A DNA stretch of 38,397 nucleotides from Candidatus Aminicenantota bacterium. GTDB taxonomy: Bacteria > Acidobacteriota > Aminicenantia > Aminicenantales > Aminicenantaceae. Below the pieces are notes generated by a model. It was not told the origin of the DNA, ran no database searches, and worked only from the letters and a program-made list of their open reading frames with translations. Location: the NCBI GenBank assembly GCA_016783445.1, contig JADHWO010000001.1, forward strand, positions 85,596-123,992, written 5' to 3'. Made by a program: the position numbers and the translations under genes. This document shows, one piece after another, positions 1 to 6,094 of the stretch (within the stretch, counting starts at the first letter, position 1; each line of letters opens with the position of its first letter).

Positions 1-650
1 ACATTTCTTCCTTCTTCAATAAATCTAAGTGTGTTTGGAAAATTCTTACTATTAACGTATTCATAATATGCTTCGTCAAATACCACGATAATATCTTCTG
101 GGATTTTTTCCATAAACATTGAAAATTCTTGCTGGGCTACCACTGTGCCAATCGGGTTCATCGGATTGTCAAAATAAACTATCTTTGTATCACTCGTAAT
201 TTTTCTCAAGATATTATTTAGGTCATGTCGGTATTCTTTTAATGGTACTTCTATCAATTTGTTATCCATGATCTGGGCGATAATTTTAGCCATGATAAAA
301 GAGGATTCACTCATTATGAACGTTTCTCCGGGATTCAAAAAAGCAACACCTATAAGGTAGATCAATTCTGTTGTACCGTTCCCAACGCCCAGGTTTTTAG
401 AGGGTACTCCTAGATGTTCAGCTATTTTCTCTTTTAAATAATAACACCTATTATCAGGATAGAGATTGCCATTTTCCAGAGATTTTTTTATTGCATTGAT
501 TGCAAGAGGTGAAGGACCCAGAGGATTCTCATTTGAGGCAAGATTGCTAAACTCTCCCTCTATGGCAAGTTCTCTCTTGAGAACTTCTACTGGCATCCCT
601 GGTTCATATTGTTCTATTCTTAAGACGTTATCCCTGATTAATTTTTTCAT
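1..650 (-). CDS. hisC: HisC-like class I/II aminotransferase, N-terminal part (3' end outside window)
   Basis: PLP-dependent aminotransferase of the histidinol-phosphate family, which converts imidazole-acetol phosphate to histidinol phosphate in histidine synthesis. About 216 residues are present. Visible family motifs are SNENPLGPSP near residue 40, YPDN in the substrate loop, GNGTTELI, NPMNPIGT (the NPxNPxG PLP-contact loop, with Met and Ile where Asn and Thr are usual) and FDEAYYEYV. The Schiff-base lysine lies beyond the window edge. The ATG at 650 is preceded by an in-frame TGA eight codons upstream, which fixes the start within a short range, but no good Shine-Dalgarno is seen. A related enzyme such as a CobD-type decarboxylase or aromatic aminotransferase cannot be excluded from this fragment. 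Confidence 0.8.
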   Translation of the reverse strand, partial: MKKLIRDNVLRIEQYEPGMPVEVLKRELAIEGEFSNLASNENPLGPSPLAINAIKKSLENGNLYPDNRCYYLKEKIAEHLGVPSKNLGVGNGTTELIYLIGVAFLNPGETFIMSESSFIMAKIIAQIMDNKLIEVPLKEYRHDLNNILRKITSDTKIVYFDNPMNPIGTVVAQQEFSMFMEKIPEDIIVVFDEAYYEYVNSKNFPNTLRFIEEGRN

Positions 651-750
651 TATGTCAGAGTCACTAATGCATCAACTGCTTTTTATCTGTTTTTACGACT
701 GATTAATGTATAAATAGCAAATCTTTACACTTTATTATTTTAAAAAACTC

Positions 751-766
751 GCACGAATTATGCCAG
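751..766 (-). promoter_or_regulatory. weak sigma-54-like promoter candidate upstream of the aminotransferase
   Basis: On the minus strand the sequence CTGGCATAATTCGTGC has GG and GC elements at the -24/-12 spacing (TGGCA, six bases, then GTGC instead of TTGC). It lies about 100 bases before the aminotransferase start. It resembles the better site at 11806-11823 but has one poor half, so it may be chance. Confidence 0.25.
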
Positions 767-792
767 AATTGCTTCAAAATTGCGAGAATAAA

Positions 793-801
793 TTACTCAA
801 T
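793..801 (+). repeat. left 9-bp target-site duplication TTACTCAAT
   Basis: TTACTCAAT directly precedes the left inverted repeat (GTAAGTATC, from 802). It is repeated exactly at 1200-1208, directly after the right inverted repeat. This is the expected footprint of a cut-and-paste type insertion. Confidence 0.85.
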
Positions 802-1199
802 GTAAGTATCTTTTTTGCCGTGATGAAGGACGGATCAATCACATTTTAAGGGTATTTGGGGATGGATGAAGCGACTTTGAAGATTTAGCCTTCCTGAATC
901 GATATTTGAGGGAATCCGGCGTAGCCGGACACCGAGTATGTATAAGCTCAGGCCAGTGGATTCAGAAAACACGCAGCTTTTGCCCCAGCGAGTCAAAAGC
1001 TGCTCGATTTCAGGCTTCGCTCTCCTCTCCATCATGGAGAGGAACCATGCCCGCTTTACCTTCAAACGGTTTTTCTCACCCACTGCCCTTCGTTTATGCT
1101 TTGAATAGAATGATGAAGGAATGGCGCTAAAAACCTGAACGGAAGCTCAGACATTCCCAAATACCCTTATTAATCTATCATGGAAAAAAAGATGCTTCC
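802..1199 (+). mobile_element. 398-bp non-autonomous inverted-repeat element (element A)
   Basis: The ends are imperfect inverted repeats: left GTAAGTATCTTTTTTGCCGT, right (reverse complement) GGAAGCATCTTTTTTTCCAT. They match at 19 of the outer 24 positions. A perfect 9-bp direct repeat flanks them (793-801, 1200-1208). The single-strand helix 804-825/1176-1197 has one mismatch and three G-U pairs. The interior (848-1168) is a second inverted-repeat module shared with 20033-20360. No convincing transposase frame is present, so the element would depend on an enzyme encoded elsewhere. The element at 1345-1544 has the same ends. DDE-type transposition with 9-bp duplication is inferred; the IS family is not identified. 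Confidence 0.8.
848..1168 (+). ncRNA. core module copy A, predicted structured RNA or hairpin DNA, unrecognised family
   Basis: A module of about 320 bp is closed by a 17-bp helix (848-864 with 1152-1168, one G-U pair at 861/1155). Internal hairpins visible in the sequence are TTCCT/AGGGA (891-895, 909-913), TCCGGC-gta-GCCGGA (915-929), GCAGCTTTTG/CAAAAGCTGC (973-982, 994-1003) and CCTCTCC-atcat-GGAGAGG (1024-1042). The same helices recur in copy B (20033-20360) with changes on both sides of the stems. Most wobble pairs are G-U when read on the plus strand, suggesting a plus-strand transcript. Reading frames are not preserved between copies. Transcription is not shown; a DNA-level hairpin role is also possible. 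Confidence 0.55.
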
Positions 1200-1208
1200 T
1201 TACTCAAT
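1200..1208 (+). repeat. right 9-bp target-site duplication TTACTCAAT
   Basis: Exact direct copy of 793-801, abutting the right end of element A (GATGCTTCC, ending at 1199). Confidence 0.85.
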
Positions 1209-1226
1209 CTCTGGCAGAGATTTTTT
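1206..1226 (+). terminator. possible Rho-independent terminator just after element A
   Basis: A perfect 7-bp stem AATCTCT/AGAGATT with a GGC loop (1206-1222) runs into six T residues (1221-1226) on the plus strand. There is no protein gene upstream on that strand, so it could end a transcript from element A. The stem is AT-rich and may be weak. Confidence 0.4.
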
Positions 1227-1335
1227 CGGGTGTTCCCTATTAGCCCAGGGGTAAGCCTTCACTGCTAACTTTATAATGTTTATAATTAAAACTTACGGAG
1301 AATCCTTCCCGATCCATAATTTTTGGGAGAATCTC

Positions 1336-1344
1336 AGCTCTTTA
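1336..1344 (+). repeat. left 9-bp target-site duplication AGCTCTTTA
   Basis: AGCTCTTTA abuts the left inverted repeat of the second element and is repeated exactly at 1545-1553. Confidence 0.85.
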
Positions 1345-1544
1345 GTAAGTATCCTTATTTCCGTGACAATTTCTTTGGAAGTCAGGCAATCTGGTTAGGA
1401 AGCCATCCGGAGGCGAGCTGGTTTGGTTCCTCAAAGAGGAGAGCGAACCGAGGAATAAGTGGATTTTCCTCGCTGGGGAAAATACACGGGCTGACGAATC
1501 AGTTTGCCTGACTGTTTCTTTATCACGGAAATAAAGATGCTTCC
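1345..1544 (+). mobile_element. 200-bp non-autonomous inverted-repeat element (element C), same ends as element A
   Basis: The left end GTAAGTATCCTTATTTCCGT and the right end (reverse complement) GGAAGCATCTTTATTTCCGT belong to the same terminal-repeat family as element A, including the left GTAAGTATC versus right GGAAGCATC asymmetry. Perfect 9-bp duplications flank it. The interior differs from element A and folds strongly. The helices are 1347-1366/1523-1542 (one T-C or C-A mismatch and one wobble), 1380-1389/1504-1513 (perfect 10 bp), 1391-1396/1497-1502 (one G-U), 1428-1432/1436-1440, and 1459-1469/1477-1487. No coding capacity is credible. It ends 16 bases before the -35 box of the next operon. 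Confidence 0.8.
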
Positions 1545-1553
1545 AGCTCTTTA
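1545..1553 (+). repeat. right 9-bp target-site duplication AGCTCTTTA
   Basis: Exact direct copy of 1336-1344, immediately after the right end GATGCTTCC of element C. Confidence 0.85.
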
Positions 1554-1560
1554 TAAAATT

Positions 1561-1589
1561 TTGACATCAAATTTTTCCTGTGTTATAAA
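1561..1589 (+). promoter_or_regulatory. sigma-70 type promoter for the epimerase/acyl-CoA dehydrogenase operon
   Basis: TTGACA (1561-1566), a 17-base spacer and TATAAA (1584-1589) preceded by TGT (extended -10) form a near-consensus housekeeping promoter. Transcription would begin near 1596, giving a leader of about 134 bases before the start at 1730. Confidence 0.75.
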
Positions 1590-1729
1590 TTTTTAGCAAG
1601 AAACCGGAGAGAAAAAATAGAGGTTCGAGGAAATTACAAACCCCCAAAAAAAGCAAATTGCGATTCTCAAAAACCAGAAATACAAACATTCTGAATACAT
1701 TAAAAATCTTATTAGGCTGGAGGGCACAG

Positions 1730-2128
1730 ATGATAAAACAAATTAGCCATCTGGGAGTAGCTGTGAAGGATCTTGAAGAGGCCAGAGAATTCTACCGCTC
1801 GGCTCTTGGGCTAGAATCATCTGAGCCCATAATAGGTGAAAATGGCACAATTAAAGTGAGCATGGTCAAGGTTGGCAATATTCTAATTGAACTCCTTCAG
1901 CCTGTTGGTAATGAAGGAGTTATGGCAAAATTCCTGGAAAAACGTGGCGAGGGTTTTCACCACATCTGTTATGAAGTAAAAAATATCAACACAGAAATTG
2001 CTTCGCTTAAAGCAGCTGGAATAGAAATTCTCGGTGAGCCAAAACCAGGCGCCGAGGGAAAAAGTGTTTTCTTTCATCCTCGAAGGACCCATGGAGTTTT
2101 GACTGAATTAGTAGAAAAGAAAAAATGA
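1730..2128 (+). CDS. mce: methylmalonyl-CoA epimerase
   Basis: A glyoxalase/VOC-fold enzyme that interconverts (R)- and (S)-methylmalonyl-CoA on the propionyl-CoA to succinyl-CoA route. The 132-residue protein has the family's normal length. It starts with the typical ISHLGVAVKDL, continues with GEGFHHICYEV and ends with HGVLTEL. His7, Glu54, one of His77/His78 and Glu126 are the likely metal-site residues. I chose the ATG at 1730 because GGAGG lies 8 bases upstream and the homologous region begins there; an in-frame ATG at 1658 would add 24 residues unlike the family. The acyl-CoA dehydrogenase follows 40 bases downstream, pointing to propionate, branched-chain amino acid or fatty-acid metabolism. 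Confidence 0.9.
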   Translation: MIKQISHLGVAVKDLEEAREFYRSALGLESSEPIIGENGTIKVSMVKVGNILIELLQPVGNEGVMAKFLEKRGEGFHHICYEVKNINTEIASLKAAGIEILGEPKPGAEGKSVFFHPRRTHGVLTELVEKKK

Positions 2129-2168
2129 AGACGACGGTAAAAATTATCTGAATTTCTGGAGGATAAAA

Positions 2169-3323
2169 ATGGACTTCGAACTTACCGAAGAACAAATAAT
2201 GTCTCGGGATATGGCTCGAAAATTTGCCGAGCAGGAGATTTTGCCAACACTCAAGGAAAATGAACGCCAGGAAAAATTCGACCCTGGGATTATAAAAAAA
2301 ATGGCAACAAAAGGGCTTTTAGCCCCACATATACCTCAGGAGTATGGAGGATTAGGGCTTGATTATGTTACATCAGCTATTATCTGGGAATCACTTTGCT
2401 GGGCTAGCTTAGCTGTAACCCAGGCTTCGGTTAGCGGTCCCATCCAGCCTGCAACCAACCTTCTGGATGCTGGTACTGAGGAACAGAAAAAGAAATACCT
2501 GCCCTCAGTATGTAAGGGTGATTTAATAATGTCTGGGGCTGTTGTTGAACCCAATGCTGGCAGCGATTCGTCAATGATTGAGACCACTGCTATTCGCAGC
2601 AATAATTTTTGGGTCATCAACGGAACTAAAATGTTTATTACAAACGGCGAAATAGCTGATATCGTCTTATTTATTGCTCAAACCGATAAAAGCAAAGGTC
2701 TTAAGGGTTTGACCAGCTTTATTGTTGAAAGAGACACACCGGGCTTTTCCAGCACACCCATGAAGGGAAAAATAAGCTGGAGAGGTGGCAGTGAAGGCAC
2801 TTTACACTTCACTGATATGGAATTGCCTCTGGAGAACCAGGTTGGCGAGATTGGAAGTGCGTTAAGAGATGCCTTGCGAGGTATTGATACTGCACGTCTG
2901 TTTTTAGCATCTGGTTGTGTTGGCTTGGCCCAGAGCTGCCTTGAGTCCTGTATAAAGTATGCCAAGGAGAGGATCCAGTTTGGAAAACCTATAGGCGGTT
3001 TTCAGTTGATACAGGAAATAATTGCTGAGATGGCAACAAGGACTGAAGCATCCAGATGGCTTACCTATCGTGCCGCGGACCTTAAGAGCCGTGGTGTCCG
3101 CCACATTAAAGAAATGTCCTACGCCAAGTATTTTGCTGCTGAAACTGCTCTCTGGATTGCATCACAGGCGGTTAAGATTCATGGCTCCTTTGGTACTTTT
3201 GATGACTATCCGGTAGGCCACCATTACCAAGATGCAATCACAGCAACCATACTTGGTGGAACAGCACAAATGCACCAGCTGACTATTGGACAACAACTTT
3301 TAGAAATGGCTGCTTTCAGATAG
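2169..3323 (+). CDS. acyl-CoA dehydrogenase family flavoprotein lacking the usual catalytic Glu
   Basis: A cytosolic FAD enzyme of the acyl-CoA dehydrogenase family; such enzymes form or reduce alpha,beta double bonds in acyl-CoAs with ETF as partner. The 384-residue length is normal. Signatures are VVEPNAGSDSS (about 125-135, FAD/substrate loop), WVINGTKMFITNG (148-160), KERIQFGKPIGGFQ (266-279) and the C-terminal ILGGTAQMHQ. In most members the base is the Glu of YEGT; here that position is Gly363. In isovaleryl- and long-chain-type enzymes the base is the Glu of LER; here it is Ala242 (DTARL). So neither known base is present. The start has GGAGG 8 bases upstream. It is co-transcribed with the epimerase gene by inference. 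Substrate unknown; it may be a reductase, use another base, or be catalytically impaired. Confidence 0.85.
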   Translation: MDFELTEEQIMSRDMARKFAEQEILPTLKENERQEKFDPGIIKKMATKGLLAPHIPQEYGGLGLDYVTSAIIWESLCWASLAVTQASVSGPIQPATNLLDAGTEEQKKKYLPSVCKGDLIMSGAVVEPNAGSDSSMIETTAIRSNNFWVINGTKMFITNGEIADIVLFIAQTDKSKGLKGLTSFIVERDTPGFSSTPMKGKISWRGGSEGTLHFTDMELPLENQVGEIGSALRDALRGIDTARLFLASGCVGLAQSCLESCIKYAKERIQFGKPIGGFQLIQEIIAEMATRTEASRWLTYRAADLKSRGVRHIKEMSYAKYFAAETALWIASQAVKIHGSFGTFDDYPVGHHYQDAITATILGGTAQMHQLTIGQQLLEMAAFR

Positions 3324-3342
3324 AAGTTAAAATTGGGACAGA

Positions 3343-4245
3343 CTAAAAAGAAACAAGATTTTTAAAGTCAGAAAAACGATCTTCTACATCTTGTTGTGTC
3401 AAAGATTTGAAACGTTCAATCCCAAAATCTTCTATGACATAAGAGGCCAGGACGCTTCCATAAACAGAAGCTTTACGAATTTCGTTCTTATCGTTTATGG
3501 CTCTAACTTTATCCAGATAGCCAAGAAAACCTCCTGCAAAACTGTCTCCGGCACCAGTCGGATCAACAACCTCTTTACAGGGGTAAGCCAAAACGCCAAA
3601 AACAAAATCCTCTCCTAAAACCAAAGCTCCGTGTTCTCCCTTTTTGATCACAACAAGAGAAGGCCCTCTTTCAAGAATTTTATTTCCAGCTTTGATTAGA
3701 TTCGTTTCTTTGGTCAGCATTTTAACTTCTTCATCATTGGCAAAATATATATTAACTTTCTCTAAAACCTTTAAGAGCGAGTCAGGCTTGGTGTTTATCC
3801 ATAAATTCATAGTATCCATAGCTACTAGCTTTGGCTTCTGAACCTGGGCAAGAATATCATCCTGAAGGTCAGGATCGATATTTGCCAGAAAAACAATATC
3901 AGCCTGCCTGTAGTCTGGAGGAAGTAAGGGCTTAAAATCCTGAAACACATTTAATTCTGTTTTGATTGTTGACCTTTGATTGGGGTCATCGCCGTAGCGT
4001 GCCTCCCAGTGGAAAGTCTTCCCCGGGCGAATCTCAAGTCCACGAATATCAATTCTTCTGTTCTTGAAAAATTCGATTGTCTCTTTTGGAAAGTCCTCAC
4101 CTACAACAGCCACAATCTCGGGCTGGGTAAAAAAACTTGCAGACAAAGAACAATAAGTCCCTGATCCTCCAACAATCTTTTCTCTTCTGCCATAGGGGGT
4201 TTCAATTGTATCAAAAGCAACTGAGCCGACAATAATTAAACTCAT
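3343..4245 (-). CDS. PfkB-family carbohydrate/nucleoside kinase
   Basis: A ribokinase-fold kinase of 300 residues, the usual length. The N-terminal MSLIIVGSVAFDTIETPYG and GGSGTYCSLSASFF match the sugar/nucleoside-binding part. DPTGAGDSFAGGFLG (about residues 232-246) is PfkB signature 2 with the catalytic Asp and anion hole. It starts 22 bases after the MTA phosphorylase stop, on the same strand, so the two are probably one operon. Methylthioribose-1-phosphate is already phosphorylated, so an adenosine, nucleoside or ribose kinase role in purine salvage is more plausible than a classical MtnK; this is inference. The gene ends 19 bases from the convergent acyl-CoA dehydrogenase gene. Confidence 0.85.
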   Translation of the reverse strand: MSLIIVGSVAFDTIETPYGRREKIVGGSGTYCSLSASFFTQPEIVAVVGEDFPKETIEFFKNRRIDIRGLEIRPGKTFHWEARYGDDPNQRSTIKTELNVFQDFKPLLPPDYRQADIVFLANIDPDLQDDILAQVQKPKLVAMDTMNLWINTKPDSLLKVLEKVNIYFANDEEVKMLTKETNLIKAGNKILERGPSLVVIKKGEHGALVLGEDFVFGVLAYPCKEVVDPTGAGDSFAGGFLGYLDKVRAINDKNEIRKASVYGSVLASYVIEDFGIERFKSLTQQDVEDRFSDFKNLVSF

Positions 4246-4267
4246 GTGATTATTCAGCCACCTGAAA

Positions 4268-5158
4268 TTATTTTACATATTTTGCAAAAATGATCTGAAG
4301 CTTCTCTTTTATCTCTTCAGGGATAACATCGGATTGAGTAACAATACAATCCTTGAGGGCCTCAGCACAGTCACACTGACCGCTTCTTTTGGGAGGAAGT
4401 GCTGTAATAGTCTTTTTTATAATGGCTTTGGCTTTGTGAATGTTCCTGCGTAAATTCTCCAGAATTATCTCTACTGATACCGGTTCCTCAACTTCATGCC
4501 AGACATCATAATCACTGACCAAATTCATGTTGCTATAACATATTTCTGCTTCCCGGCATAACTTTGCCTCTGTGGCACTTGTCATACCGATAACATCACA
4601 ACCCCAGGAGCGATAGATGCGGGACTCAGCTTTAGTTGAAAAAGCAGGCCCCTCAATACAGATATATGTTCCACCCTGATGGACTCTTAATCCAAGCTCT
4701 TTTCCCGCTTCATACAGAACTGTGGAAAGCTCAGCACAGACAGGCTGTGCAAAACTGATATGGGCCGCAATTCCTTCATAAAAAAACGAGCTGTTCCGCC
4801 GTGTTCTGTCAAAGAATTGGTCGCTAAAAACTATATCTCCGGGTTTTATCTCTTCTTTTAATGAACCTACAGCACTTACAGAAATGACTCTCTCTACACC
4901 GAGTTTTTTAAAGCCATAGATATTTGCCCGGTAATTTATCTCTGAGGGAAGTATTTGATGTCCCCTTCCGTGGCGGCTGAGAAAGGCAACTCTCTTTCCC
5001 TCTAAAGTACCAATAATAAAGTTATCGGAGGTCTTGCCAAAAGGAGTTTCAATTTGGACTTCCTCAATGTGTTCGATTCCCTCAATTTCATAAAATTCTG
5101 TCCCCCCAAGGATTCCTATTTCCACATGAGGAAGATCTTCTTTGTTCTTTACAGCCAT
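4268..5158 (-). CDS. mtnP: S-methyl-5'-thioadenosine phosphorylase
   Basis: Phosphorolysis of methylthioadenosine, a by-product of polyamine synthesis and other SAM reactions, to adenine and methylthioribose-1-phosphate. The 296-residue protein has the MTAP/PNP motifs IGILGGTEFY, SRHGRGHQILPSEINYRAN (phosphate and ribose site), YICIEGPAFSTKAES and VIGMTSATEAKL. SDYDVW carries the Asp typical of 6-amino purine (adenine) phosphorylases rather than the Asn of guanine/hypoxanthine enzymes. A C-terminal CDC motif (SGQCDC) is like that of archaeal-type MTAPs, where it can form disulfides. It is first gene of an apparent two-gene operon with the PfkB kinase, behind the promoter at 5182-5210. Confidence 0.9.
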   Translation of the reverse strand: MAVKNKEDLPHVEIGILGGTEFYEIEGIEHIEEVQIETPFGKTSDNFIIGTLEGKRVAFLSRHGRGHQILPSEINYRANIYGFKKLGVERVISVSAVGSLKEEIKPGDIVFSDQFFDRTRRNSSFFYEGIAAHISFAQPVCAELSTVLYEAGKELGLRVHQGGTYICIEGPAFSTKAESRIYRSWGCDVIGMTSATEAKLCREAEICYSNMNLVSDYDVWHEVEEPVSVEIILENLRRNIHKAKAIIKKTITALPPKRSGQCDCAEALKDCIVTQSDVIPEEIKEKLQIIFAKYVK

Positions 5159-5181
5159 CTTTCTTCTTTTGTCAGGTTATT

Positions 5182-5210
5182 GATATATAATTTATGAGGT
5201 AACAAGTCAA
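5182..5210 (-). promoter_or_regulatory. sigma-70 type promoter for mtnP
   Basis: On the minus strand TTGACT (5210-5205), a 17-base spacer and TATATC (5187-5182) precede the mtnP ATG at 5158. The predicted transcript would start near 5175, leaving a very short leader. Confidence 0.6.
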
Positions 5211-5275
5211 GCAAAGGCAGGTAAGGCAGTGAGTTGCCGTGGCTTTTAGTCCCTCTGTTTTGTATCCATTATGTT

Positions 5276-5304
5276 TTGATTTTTCAACCAGAAAAGATTA
5301 TTCT
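5276..5304 (+). promoter_or_regulatory. candidate sigma-70 promoter for the sirtuin-larC-folE-metG run
   Basis: TTGATT (5276-5281), a 17-base spacer and TATTCT (5299-5304) lie 20 bases before the sirtuin start. Both hexamers deviate modestly from consensus. Confidence 0.45.
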
Positions 5305-5324
5305 ATGAAACACGAGGAAAAAAC

Positions 5325-6080
5325 ATGGCTGTAAAGCTTGAAACTGGACCGCTCATCGAAGTTCTCCGAAATACAAGCCGTGTGGCAGTCTCCACTGGAT
5401 CCGGAATCTCAGCCGAATCCGGAATTCCAACTTTCCGTGGCAAGGAAGGTCTTTGGAAAAAGTTCCGCCCCGAAGAACTGGCTACTCCTACAGCTTTTAG
5501 TAAAAATCCCAAGCTTGTCTGGGAATGGTATGACTGGCGAAGGGGAATAATTGCCCAGAAGAAACCCAATCCTGGACATAAAGTCCTTACCGAATGGGAG
5601 AAAAATTTCCCACAATTCTCCCTTATCACCCAAAACATCGATGGCCTCCACCAGAAAGCTGGGTCAAAAAACATTTTAGAACTCCATGGAAATATCTGGA
5701 AATTGAGATGCATCAACGAGGACATAATAACGGAAAATTATGACGCTCCCTTAAAAGAGATCCCTCCTCTTTGCCAGGATTGTGGAGCCCTTCTCAGACC
5801 CCATGTTGTCTGGTTCGGAGAATCCCTCTCCTCTACTATTCTTCAAAAGGCTTTTCTTTTAAGCTCTCAGTGTGAAGTTATGTTTGTCATCGGCACGTCA
5901 GCAGTGGTCCAGCCAGCAGCCTCACTTCCTCTTGCAGCAGCTCAAGCCGGCGCAAAGATTGTAGAAATTAATCCTGATCCAACTCCCCTTACATCTTACT
6001 CCGATTTTTCTTTTAGAGGAAAAGCAGGAGAAATCTTGCCTTTAATCGATGGAGAATTAAAAATAATATCTAGGTCATAA
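5325..6080 (+). CDS. cobB: SIR2-family NAD-dependent protein deacylase (class III, sirtuin 5-like)
   Basis: Removes acyl groups from lysines using NAD. The 251-residue protein shows the Rossmann motif GSGISAESGIPTFRG (25-39), TQNIDGLH (102-109), the catalytic His121 in ELHGN, and GTSAVVQPAASLP. Tyr69 and Arg72 (WEWYDWRR) are the pair that in SIRT5/CobB-type enzymes binds the carboxylate of succinyl- or malonyl-lysine. The zinc site looks unusual: only Cys129, Cys150 and Cys153 are visible, and the second position of the first CxxC is Glu132. The start has AGGA 7 bases upstream. larC begins 14 bases after the stop. Deacylase activity is well supported; the acyl preference is inferred. Confidence 0.9.
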   Translation: MAVKLETGPLIEVLRNTSRVAVSTGSGISAESGIPTFRGKEGLWKKFRPEELATPTAFSKNPKLVWEWYDWRRGIIAQKKPNPGHKVLTEWEKNFPQFSLITQNIDGLHQKAGSKNILELHGNIWKLRCINEDIITENYDAPLKEIPPLCQDCGALLRPHVVWFGESLSSTILQKAFLLSSQCEVMFVIGTSAVVQPAASLPLAAAQAGAKIVEINPDPTPLTSYSDFSFRGKAGEILPLIDGELKIISRS

Positions 6081-6094
6081 AGGAAAAATAAAAG

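Noticed and set aside
835-1083. 82-codon minus-strand frame in element A, similar to a longer minus frame at 19975-20349
   Set aside because: The two share about 45 residues, but the changes between them are mostly replacements and a 4-base indel shifts the frame. Stem pairing is conserved instead, so coding is unlikely.
1658-1729. N-terminal extension of methylmalonyl-CoA epimerase from an upstream ATG
   Set aside because: The extra 24 residues do not resemble the family and the GGAGG site fits the ATG at 1730.
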